From the NCBI GenBank assembly GCA_017460805.1, contig JAFUAF010000028.1, positions 86,992 to 150,991 of the forward strand: DNA of 64,000 nt, read 5' to 3'. A program made the position numbers and the translations under genes. Positions within the stretch are counted from its first letter, which is position 1. The number at the start of each line of letters is the position of its first letter. Origin of the DNA: Bacillota bacterium. Lineage in GTDB: Bacteria; Bacillota; Clostridia; Lachnospirales; CAG-274. A model generated the notes under the pieces. It saw only the letters and a list, made by a program, of their open reading frames with translations, had not been told where the DNA came from and made no database searches. Below are positions 32,276 to 39,958 of this stretch, piece after piece.

Positions 32276-33358
32276 ATGAACTACAGCGAATTACTTGAAA
32301 TACCGCCGTTTTCCCTCGATAAGCGGGAAAAGGAGCGTATACTTACCGAAAAGCTTAAACAGCTTACTCAAAAGCATATTGAAAGCTGCGCTGCTTACCG
32401 CAATATGATGCGTGCCGTGGGCTATGACGGCGATAAAATAAAAAACTATTACGACCTGCCTTTTATCCCCGTCAGCCTTTTTAAGGAAATGGAGCTTTGC
32501 AGCGTGGACAAGTCCGAAGTTTTTAAAACAATGACATCTTCGGGCACTACGGGTCAGGCCGTGTCACGAATTTTCCTTGACAGGACGACAGCGGGCAATC
32601 AGCAGAAAACGCTTGTAAAAATCGTGACGGATTTTACGGGTGCGGCGCGTATGCCCATGCTTATAATAGACAATCCATCGGTCATCAAAAACCGCGCCAT
32701 GTTTTCGGCAAGGGGCGCGGGCATACTGGGCTTTTCTATTTTCGGCGCGGACAAGACCTATGCGCTTGACGACGATATGAATATAGATTTAGAGGCTGTG
32801 GAGGCTTTTCTTGAAAAGCACAAGGGCAAAAAAATACTGCTTTTTGGCTTTACTTTTATGATATGGCAGCATTTTTACAAAAAACTTTTGCAGCTTGACC
32901 GAAAAATAGACCTTTCAAACGGCATACTTATACACGGAGGCGGTTGGAAAAAACTTGTGTCCGAGGCGGTGTCGCAGGAAGAATTCAAGCAAAGGCTGAC
33001 GGATGTATGCGGACTTTGGGATATACATGACTACTACGGCATGGTGGAGCAGACGGGCTGTGTTTATATGCAGTGTGAATGCGGACGATTACACGCAAGC
33101 ATTTTTTCAGATGTGATAACCAGACGCGCGAAGGACTTTTCCGTATGCGAAAACGGCGAAGCGGGTATAATCGAGGTCGTTTCCATGCTGCCCGAGTCCT
33201 ATCCGGGGCATTGCCTGCTTACGGAGGATGAGGGTGTTATACTTGGCGAGGACGACTGCCCCTGCGGCCGCAAGGGCAAGTATTTCAAAGTGAACGGCCG
33301 CCTTAAAAATGCGGAGATAAGGGGGTGCAGCGACACTTATGCAGCTAAATTTCAATGA
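32276..33358 (+). CDS. Acyl-protein synthetase, LuxE family (copy 2)
   Basis: I take ATG at 32276, six bases after the ligase stop. The 360-residue protein is a paralogue of the LuxE at 26736. It shares TSSGTTGQ (87-94), YYGMVEQTGC, CPCGRKGKY and the same C-terminal tail GCSDTYAAKF with Cys351. The two differ through most of the middle, so duplication is not recent. It is followed by luxC with a 20-base overlap, exactly as in copy 1, so the luxE-luxC pair was probably copied as a unit. Presumably each pair handles a different acid. Confidence 0.88.
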   Translation: MNYSELLEIPPFSLDKREKERILTEKLKQLTQKHIESCAAYRNMMRAVGYDGDKIKNYYDLPFIPVSLFKEMELCSVDKSEVFKTMTSSGTTGQAVSRIFLDRTTAGNQQKTLVKIVTDFTGAARMPMLIIDNPSVIKNRAMFSARGAGILGFSIFGADKTYALDDDMNIDLEAVEAFLEKHKGKKILLFGFTFMIWQHFYKKLLQLDRKIDLSNGILIHGGGWKKLVSEAVSQEEFKQRLTDVCGLWDIHDYYGMVEQTGCVYMQCECGRLHASIFSDVITRRAKDFSVCENGEAGIIEVVSMLPESYPGHCLLTEDEGVILGEDDCPCGRKGKYFKVNGRLKNAEIRGCSDTYAAKFQ

Positions 33359-34523
33359 GCTTAAATATCTTGTCGGCACGCCCGAAACAATAGAAAAAAT
33401 GCAGGGACTCAGACCGCTGCGCCCGTTTGACGGCAGGGTGCTGTCATTTTTTGACAGTCTGTCCGTAAAATTGAGAAAAAACAGGGACTTTTCGGATGTT
33501 GCGACCTTTGGCTTCTGGTGCAGAAAGGCCGCGCTTTTACAGCAAAAGGAAAGTTATGACGACATTTCCGAGCGTCTTGGCAGGGGTATCGTTTTTCACA
33601 GCACACCCTCAAATGTGCCTGTGAATTTTGCGTTCAGCCTTGCGGCGGGGCTTCTTGCGGGAAATGCGAATATAGTCCGCCTGCCCGCAAAGGACTTTGA
33701 ACAGGTGGAAATAATAACGTCTGCGGTAAAAGAACTTCTTTCTTCGGAATATACCGATATCGCGCCTTATATCTGTTTTGTGAAGTATGCTTCAAACAGC
33801 GGTATAAACGATGCTTTTTCTTCGCTTTGCGATGTCAGGGTGATATGGGGCGGCGATGCCACAATAGCAAGAATGAGAAGGTCGCCGCTTGGCGCAAGGG
33901 CAAAGGAGATAACTTTTGCGGACAGGTTTTCGGCACTTGTGATAAACGCCGATGCCTATCTTGAACAGGAAAATAAAAACACCGTGATACAGGGATTTTA
34001 CAACGATACATATTATTCCGACCAGAATGCCTGCACCTCGCCGCGCATCGTCTTTTGGACGGGCAGGGCGAAAGAAGAGGCAAAAAATGATTTCTGGCAG
34101 CGTGTACACGATATGGCTAAGGAGCGCTATACCCTTGCGCCTGTGCAGTCCGTAGGCAAGCTTGCGGCAATGTACCGCGCGGCGGCGGAAAAAGATATAA
34201 GCGTGGAAAAAAGCGGGGATATGCTTGTTATGCGCCTTGTACCCGCAAAGCTTGACGGCGCTCTTATGGAATACAAGTACAACAGCGGCTTCTTTTTTGA
34301 AAAGGATATAGATGAGCTTGAAGAGATGATACCCGTATGCACAAACCGCTGTCAGACCCTTACTTATTTCGGCATAGAAAAACAAGCCCTGTCGGAACTT
34401 ATTGAAAACTCGCATCCCTGCGGTATAGACCGTATCGTTCCTATCGGCAGATCTATGGATTTTTCGCTAAAATGGGACGGTTATGACCTTATCAGAGAAA
34501 TGTCGAGACTGATTGAAATATAA
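33339..34523 (+). CDS. Acyl-CoA/acyl-protein reductase, LuxC family (copy 2)
   Basis: The 394-residue protein is the second LuxC. Conserved points are FHSTPSNVPVNFAFS (86-100), NIVRLPAKDFEQVEI (111-125), DQNACTSPR (228-236; catalytic Cys232) and RCQTLTYFG. It overlaps the luxE-like gene by 20 bases and closes the plus-strand operon. It would receive an acyl group from LuxE or from the ACP and release an aldehyde. It differs in length and middle sequence from the copy at 25556, which suggests distinct substrates. Confidence 0.9.
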   Translation: MQLNFNELKYLVGTPETIEKMQGLRPLRPFDGRVLSFFDSLSVKLRKNRDFSDVATFGFWCRKAALLQQKESYDDISERLGRGIVFHSTPSNVPVNFAFSLAAGLLAGNANIVRLPAKDFEQVEIITSAVKELLSSEYTDIAPYICFVKYASNSGINDAFSSLCDVRVIWGGDATIARMRRSPLGARAKEITFADRFSALVINADAYLEQENKNTVIQGFYNDTYYSDQNACTSPRIVFWTGRAKEEAKNDFWQRVHDMAKERYTLAPVQSVGKLAAMYRAAAEKDISVEKSGDMLVMRLVPAKLDGALMEYKYNSGFFFEKDIDELEEMIPVCTNRCQTLTYFGIEKQALSELIENSHPCGIDRIVPIGRSMDFSLKWDGYDLIREMSRLIEI

Positions 34524-34572
34524 ATAGTGCTTGCTTGCGTTATAGCTTTATAGTTATAACTGTCGGATGATG

Positions 34573-34601
34573 TTGAAATATAAATAATATTATGCTATAA
34601 T
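34573..34601 (+). promoter_or_regulatory. Promoter of the NhaC antiporter gene
   Basis: TTGAAA (34573-34578), 17 bases, TATAAT (34596-34601), then AGGGAGG before the ATG. Confidence 0.65.
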
Positions 34602-34631
34602 ACTTATAAGAGAAAAGGGAGGAAGCATAAT

Positions 34632-36275
34632 ATGCAAAAAGAAAAGAAAAATTACGCAAGCAAAGTCATATTTTTGCTTATAATAGTGATATTTTTTATT
34701 GCCTGTATGATACAGGCACCGATAACGGGAGCCGTAGGCTCGCTTTGGTCGCTTCTGCCGCCGATAGTGGCTATAGGTCTGGCGCTTATAACAAAAGAGG
34801 TATATTCCTCGCTGTTTATCGGCGTGATAACGGGCGGCGTGATCTATTCGGCGGCTACGGACGGCGGATTTGAGGGTGTTTTGAATGTTGTTATAAAAGA
34901 CGGTCTCATCGGCAATATTTCCGATGAATATAATGTCGGCATACTTATTTTCCTTGTAGTGCTCGGCATTGTGGTAGTGCTTATGAACAAGGCGGGCGGC
35001 AGCCGCGCCTACGGCGAATGGGCGGTAGAACATATCAAAAGCCGCAGCGGTGCTTGCTTTTCGACATTTTTACTGGGCGTACTGATATTTGTTGACGATT
35101 ATTTCAACTGCCTTACTGTCGGCTCGGTCATGCGCCCCGTAACGGATAAATTTAATGTTTCGCGCGCAAAACTTGCGTATTTTATTGATGCTACGGCTGC
35201 GCCCGTATGTATCATAGCGCCCATTTCATCATGGGCTGCCGCTGTAAGCGGTACTGTTGAGGGCGTAAACGGCATAAAGCTTTTTGTAAGCACTATACCG
35301 TACAATCTTTATGCGCTGCTTACGCTTTTAATGGTGACATTTATGTGTTTTAACGAAATAGACTACGGCCCTATGAAGCAGCACGAGGAAAACGCCAAAA
35401 ACGGCGATCTTTTCACAACACCCAACCGTGTCAATGCCGAGGATGTTCCCGCTATCGGCCTTCACGGCAGTGTGCTCGATCTGGTGCTTCCCGTTGTTAT
35501 ACTTATTGTGTGCTGTGTAACAGGCATGATATATACGGGCGGATTTTTCGGCGGCGAAAGCTTTGTAAACGCCTTTGCAAATTGTGACGCATCTTACGGC
35601 CTTTCAATGGGCTCTATATTTGCGCTGCTGCTTGTTATAGTTTATTTCCTTATCAGAAGAACACTCAGCTTCCACCAGATGATGGAAAGCGTGGTAGACG
35701 GCTTTAAGCAAATGGTTCCCGCGATTATGATACTTACCTTTGCATGGACACTTAAATCCATGACAAACCTGCTTGAAGCGGGCGAATTTGTTTCTGGTCT
35801 TGTGGCAAATGCCATGACCGTAAGAGTCCTGCTCCCCGTTATACTTTTTGTTGTTGCTATCGGTCTTTCTTTTGCAACGGGTACTTCATGGGGTACATTC
35901 GGTATCCTTATACCCATAGTTACAAATGTATTTTCCGCAGATCTTGCGGGCGCAGCTGAAACGGGCGATATTCCCGCCCTTGTTGTTATCTGCATTTCCG
36001 CCTGCCTTGCGGGCGCTGTATGCGGCGATCATTGCTCGCCTATCTCCGATACAACTATAATGGCATCTGCGGGCGCTCAGTGCAACCATGTCAACCATGT
36101 TTCAACTCAGCTTCCCTATGCGTTTACGGTGGCGGGTGTGTGCGCTGTGGGTTATCTTGTGGCGGGTTTGACACAAAATGTTATAGTTGTGCTTGCGGTT
36201 TCGATAATACTGCTGTTTGCAGTGCTCTTCGGCATAAAATATATGCAGAAAACAAAGAAAAAAAGCAAAGCATGA
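34632..36275 (+). CDS. Na+/H+ antiporter NhaC family protein
   Basis: The 547-residue protein is very hydrophobic, with about 11-13 predicted membrane helices. It carries the NhaC signatures: a paired LLPPIVAIGLALITKEVYSS repeat near residue 43, IFVDDYFNCLTVGSVMRPVT (about 154-173), SFATGTSWGTFGILIPI and DHCSPISDTTIMASAGA near the end. It exchanges sodium or a small organic cation for protons at the membrane. It has its own promoter and is followed by a terminator at 36285. It has no evident tie to the lux-like cluster. Confidence 0.9.
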   Translation: MQKEKKNYASKVIFLLIIVIFFIACMIQAPITGAVGSLWSLLPPIVAIGLALITKEVYSSLFIGVITGGVIYSAATDGGFEGVLNVVIKDGLIGNISDEYNVGILIFLVVLGIVVVLMNKAGGSRAYGEWAVEHIKSRSGACFSTFLLGVLIFVDDYFNCLTVGSVMRPVTDKFNVSRAKLAYFIDATAAPVCIIAPISSWAAAVSGTVEGVNGIKLFVSTIPYNLYALLTLLMVTFMCFNEIDYGPMKQHEENAKNGDLFTTPNRVNAEDVPAIGLHGSVLDLVLPVVILIVCCVTGMIYTGGFFGGESFVNAFANCDASYGLSMGSIFALLLVIVYFLIRRTLSFHQMMESVVDGFKQMVPAIMILTFAWTLKSMTNLLEAGEFVSGLVANAMTVRVLLPVILFVVAIGLSFATGTSWGTFGILIPIVTNVFSADLAGAAETGDIPALVVICISACLAGAVCGDHCSPISDTTIMASAGAQCNHVNHVSTQLPYAFTVAGVCAVGYLVAGLTQNVIVVLAVSIILLFAVLFGIKYMQKTKKKSKA

Positions 36276-36284
36276 TACAAAAAT

Positions 36285-36314
36285 GGCTCTTACCGCAAGG
36301 TTTGAGCCTTTTTA
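36285..36314 (+). terminator. Terminator of the NhaC gene
   Basis: GGCTC and GAGCC arms followed by a T-tract, ten bases after the stop codon. Confidence 0.6.
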
Positions 36315-36466
36315 TTCACATTATCTAAAAATGAGGGCTCTTAATTGTAAAATTTATGTTAATTACCTATTTAAGTTTTTCGGATTTTGTGGTATACTAA
36401 ATCATTATGGGAAATTGCAGATAAAATCAAACGGCGGGAATTTGACCCGCGTATGGAGGTATATAT

Positions 36467-37492
36467 ATGTCGGATAACAAACAGTGCCCCGTCGGCGGCA
36501 AAGGCATCGGCGGTCAGGCTGTTATAGAGGGCGTTATGATGCGCGGCAGGGAACTTTATGCAATGGCTGTGCGCGGCCCCGAGGGTGACATAAAATTAGA
36601 AAAGACATTTTTTACGAAAAAAAGACCCGCATGGTTCAGACTGCCGCTGGTAAGGGGCGTTGTGTCCTTTATCGACAGTCTTGTACTGGGTATGAAGATA
36701 ATAGGCCGCTCGGCTGAAATGGCGGGCATGGAGGATATAGAATACGACCAGGACAGCAAGTTTGAAAAATGGCTTGAGGCAAAAGTTGGCGACAAGATAA
36801 CCGACTATGTTATCGGCATAAGCGTTGTTATCTCTATCGTGCTCTCCATCGGTCTTTTTATGGTGCTGCCGACTTTTATAGGCGGCTGGATAAACGGCTT
36901 TTTGGGCGATAATGCCCGTGTGCGTGCCGTAATAGAGGGCTTTGTGCGTATAGGTATTTTTCTTGGTTACATTTTTCTTGTGTCGCAGATGAAAGATATA
37001 AAGCGCGTTTTTATGTACCACGGCGCGGAACACAAAACCATAAACTGCTTTGAAAGCTATGAAGAACTGACGGTGGAAAACGTAAGAAAACACACCCGCC
37101 TGCACAAACGCTGCGGTACAAGTTTTCTTGTGCTTGTAATGATAGTCAGTATGTTCGTATTCTTTTTTGTGAACACCAATACACTGTGGCTGCGTGTATT
37201 ATCGCGTATACTGCTTGTTCCCGTTATTGCGGGCATCTCTTACGAGCTTATCAAGTGGGCGGGCAGTCATGACAATATACTTGTGAGACTGGTCAGCGCG
37301 CCGGGTCTTGCTCTTCAGCATATAACCACAAAAGAACCCGACGACAGTATGATAGAATGTGCCATTGCCGCTTTAAAAGGCGTTCTTGAGGAAGAACCCG
37401 AGGAGGACGGCATCTACAACGCAGAAAAAATGGCAGAAGAAAAGAGCACGGAGACCGAAGAAGTGCAGGAAACAGCCGATGAAGACAGTTAA
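36467..37492 (+). CDS. yqhQ: YqhQ family (DUF1385) membrane protein
   Basis: The 341-residue protein has the DUF1385 signature GGQAVIEGVMMRG (about 15-27), then about four membrane helices, FMYHGAEHKTINCFE and a terminal ALQHITTKEPDDSMIECAI motif, ending in an acidic tail. It is often next to prmC and prfA in Clostridia, as here, and its cellular role is not settled. A promoter-like TTTAAG/TATACT pair lies at about 36370-36398 and GGAGG before the ATG. The end overlaps the prmC start by 14 bases. Confidence 0.92.
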   Translation: MSDNKQCPVGGKGIGGQAVIEGVMMRGRELYAMAVRGPEGDIKLEKTFFTKKRPAWFRLPLVRGVVSFIDSLVLGMKIIGRSAEMAGMEDIEYDQDSKFEKWLEAKVGDKITDYVIGISVVISIVLSIGLFMVLPTFIGGWINGFLGDNARVRAVIEGFVRIGIFLGYIFLVSQMKDIKRVFMYHGAEHKTINCFESYEELTVENVRKHTRLHKRCGTSFLVLVMIVSMFVFFFVNTNTLWLRVLSRILLVPVIAGISYELIKWAGSHDNILVRLVSAPGLALQHITTKEPDDSMIECAIAALKGVLEEEPEEDGIYNAEKMAEEKSTETEEVQETADEDS

Positions 37493-38324
37493 ATCGCTTT
37501 TATCGGAAACCAAGCAAAAACTGCGCCAAAACAATGACGAGACTTGGAGCATAGATGCAGACCTGCTTGTTATGCGGGCTTTGGGTCTGACAAGGATACA
37601 GCTTGTGACCCATGATAACGACGAGGTAGAGGAGACACAGGCGGCGGAACTTGAAAAACTGCTTGAAAAGCGGCTTTCAAATATGCCTATGCAGTATATT
37701 CTGGGCAGCTGCGAATTTATGGGGCTTGAATTCAAGGTGAATGAAAATGTGCTCATTCCCCGCCCCGATACGGAAGTTTTGGTTGAAGAAGTGCTTAAAT
37801 ACAAGCCGTATTCCGCTTTGGATATAGGTACGGGCTCGGGCGCTATTGCCGTTTCGCTTGCGCATTATGGCGCAAAAAGCGTGACAGCCTGCGATATTTC
37901 GGATAAGGCATTGGAAACGGCAAAGGAAAATGCGGCGCTCAACAATGTCGATGTGTTTTTTGTGAAAAGCGATCTGTTTGAGAATATAAGCGGAAAATTT
38001 GATGCGATAGTTTCAAACCCGCCTTATATAAGAAAAAATGTGATACCCACGCTTACGCCGCAGGTGCGGGACTATGAGCCGATCCTTGCCCTTGACGGCG
38101 GCATTGACGGGCTTGATTTTTACCGCAAAATAATTAAAAAGGCGCATGGCTTTTTAAATCACGGCGGTCTGCTCGCCTTTGAGATAGGCTATGACCAGGG
38201 AGAGGCGGTAAGCGCACTTATGCGCGAAAACGGGTATGAAGATGTAAAAGTGATAAAGGATCTTGCGGGACTTGACCGCGTTGTAACAGGTAAGGAGTCG
38301 GGAGCAGATGTTTTCGGGAATTGA
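37479..38324 (+). CDS. prmC: Release factor glutamine methyltransferase PrmC
   Basis: The start at 37479 lies inside the end of yqhQ; earlier codons in frame are that gene's shadow. The 281-residue protein has the N-terminal helical domain, then the SAM motif [20 protein letters not shown] and the active NPPY (180-183). It N5-methylates the glutamine of the GGQ motif in release factors. Its target gene prfA follows and overlaps it by 17 bases, the classical order. Confidence 0.95.
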   Translation: MKTVKSLLSETKQKLRQNNDETWSIDADLLVMRALGLTRIQLVTHDNDEVEETQAAELEKLLEKRLSNMPMQYILGSCEFMGLEFKVNENVLIPRPDTEVLVEEVLKYKPYSALDIGTGSGAIAVSLAHYGAKSVTACDISDKALETAKENAALNNVDVFFVKSDLFENISGKFDAIVSNPPYIRKNVIPTLTPQVRDYEPILALDGGIDGLDFYRKIIKKAHGFLNHGGLLAFEIGYDQGEAVSALMRENGYEDVKVIKDLAGLDRVVTGKESGADVFGN

Positions 38325-39372
38325 AGAACTTGAAAGAAAATTTATCGACTTATCGGATAAGATAAATGATCCCGATATTATAGCCGATAATGCGGTATGG
38401 CGCAAGCTGATGAAAGAACACAGCGACCTTGCGCCCATAATAGAAAAATATAACGAATATAAACAGGCTTTAAGCGATATAGACGAGACAAAACTTCTGC
38501 TTGAAGAAAACGACGAGGATATCCGTACCCTTGCCAAAGAGGAACTTGCCGATGCCAATGCCCGTATGGAAGCGGCAGAGGAAGAACTTAAAATACTGAT
38601 GCTGCCGAAAGACCCCAATGACGATAAAAATGTTATTATGGAGATACGCGGCGGCGCAGGCGGCGATGAAGCCAATATCTTCGCGGGCGACCTTTTCCGT
38701 ATGTACAGCCGTTATGCCGATGCCCACCGCTGGAAAGTGGAGGTAATGAACGCCAATGAAAGTGAAATGGGCGGCTACCGCGAAATTTCTTTTATGATAA
38801 TAGGACAGGGTGCATATTCGCGCCTTAAATACGAAAGCGGTGTACACCGTGTCCAGCGTGTGCCGACTACGGAGTCGGGCGGCAGGATACACACCTCCAC
38901 AGTTACCGTGGCTGTTTTGCCCGAGGTCGAGGAAGTGGATGTAAAACTTGATATGAATGACTGCAAGTTTGATGTTTTCCGTGCATCGGGAAACGGCGGA
39001 CAATGCGTAAATACCACGGATTCCGCTGTCAGACTTACGCATATCCCCACGGGCATAGTGATTTCCTGTCAGGACGAAAAAAGTCAGCTTAAAAACAAGG
39101 ATAAGGCACTTAAAGTGCTTATGAGCAAGCTTTACGACCTTGAACAGCAGCGTCAGCATGATGAAGTTGCGGCGGAGCGCAAAAGTCAGATCGGACGCGG
39201 CAACCGCAACGAACGTATACGCACATATAACTTTCCTCAGGGCCGTCTTACCGACCACAGGGTAAATCTTACCATTTACCGTCTTGACAGCGTTTTAAAC
39301 GGTGATCTTGACGAGGTGATGGACACACTTATAACCGCCGACAGAGCGGAAAAACTTGCAATGGGCAGTTAA
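38308..39372 (+). CDS. prfA: Peptide chain release factor 1
   Basis: The 354-residue protein has the bacterial RF1 domains. The peptidyl-tRNA hydrolysis motif GGQ is at residues 230-232 (in RASGNGGQC), the region [18 protein letters not shown] precedes it, and [18 protein letters not shown] follows. RF1 reads UAA and UAG and is methylated at the GGQ glutamine by PrmC. The length is normal. It ends 14 bases before a small toxin-antitoxin pair, which may share its transcript. Confidence 0.97.
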   Translation: MFSGIEELERKFIDLSDKINDPDIIADNAVWRKLMKEHSDLAPIIEKYNEYKQALSDIDETKLLLEENDEDIRTLAKEELADANARMEAAEEELKILMLPKDPNDDKNVIMEIRGGAGGDEANIFAGDLFRMYSRYADAHRWKVEVMNANESEMGGYREISFMIIGQGAYSRLKYESGVHRVQRVPTTESGGRIHTSTVTVAVLPEVEEVDVKLDMNDCKFDVFRASGNGGQCVNTTDSAVRLTHIPTGIVISCQDEKSQLKNKDKALKVLMSKLYDLEQQRQHDEVAAERKSQIGRGNRNERIRTYNFPQGRLTDHRVNLTIYRLDSVLNGDLDEVMDTLITADRAEKLAMGS

Positions 39373-39386
39373 AAGGAGGAACTTTT

Positions 39387-39581
39387 ATGAGTACAAGAGA
39401 TTATGCTATAGATGTTATAAAAAATCTTCCGGAGGAAAAAATAATAGCTTTTCTGACATTGTTTGCGGATGAAAATACTCTTGCAAGAATGGAAAGCGAA
39501 CGGATAAGAAATGACCGCAGCAGAAAACTTTATGATAGTTTCGATGAAGTATTGGAGGCCATAGACAGCGAAGATGAATAA
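39387..39581 (+). CDS. Putative antitoxin of a YafQ-type pair
   Basis: This 64-residue acidic protein is preceded by AAAAGGAGGA. It has no clear ribbon-helix-helix fold by eye, but the layout (short acidic partner, eight-base overlap with a YafQ-type toxin) makes it the likely antitoxin. The C-terminal DSFDEVLEAIDSEDE would be the toxin-binding tail. A match to known antitoxin families would need a profile search. Confidence 0.7.
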   Translation: MSTRDYAIDVIKNLPEEKIIAFLTLFADENTLARMESERIRNDRSRKLYDSFDEVLEAIDSEDE

Positions 39582-39855
39582 GTATAAAATCGACTATACA
39601 ACCATGTTTAAGCGAGATATCAAACGTGCAAAAAAACGTGGATGCAATATGCAGCTTATGTCAGAAGTAGTTGATAAACTTCAAAAAGGAGAACCGCTTC
39701 CGGAAAAAAATCGCGACCATGCGCTGTCCGGTAATTGGGCAGGATATAGGGAATGTCACATTACACCGGATTGGCTGCTTATTTACGAGATCATAGAAGA
39801 CAGACTTATCCTTGCGCTTACCCGCACAGGCAGTCACAGCGATTTGGGTTTTTAA
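39574..39855 (+). CDS. Type II toxin, YafQ family mRNA interferase
   Basis: The 93-residue protein has the YafQ hallmarks: YTTMFKRDIKRAKKRG near the start, RDHALSGNW (47-55; His49), GYRECHITPDWLLIYE (57-72; His62, Asp66) and RTGSHSDL (84-91; His88). These are the residues implicated in ribosome-dependent mRNA cutting in E. coli YafQ. It follows its small acidic partner with an eight-base overlap. The pair sits between prfA and glgP, a common chromosomal hiding place for toxin-antitoxin genes. Confidence 0.88.
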   Translation: MNKYKIDYTTMFKRDIKRAKKRGCNMQLMSEVVDKLQKGEPLPEKNRDHALSGNWAGYRECHITPDWLLIYEIIEDRLILALTRTGSHSDLGF

Positions 39856-39958
39856 AAAAGTTATTACAGAAATGCAGGTCATTTCTTAGTTATATACCAA
39901 TAAACATTAACGGGGCAAATATTGCTCTTGAAAAAAATTTATTAAAGGAGGACAAAGT

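Noticed and set aside
25556..34523. Bioluminescence (lux) operon
   Set aside because: LuxC and LuxE families are present but there is no luxA/luxB luciferase or luxD, and the partners are transketolase, ACP and SDR, so light production is not supported. luxS at 60803 is unrelated to these.
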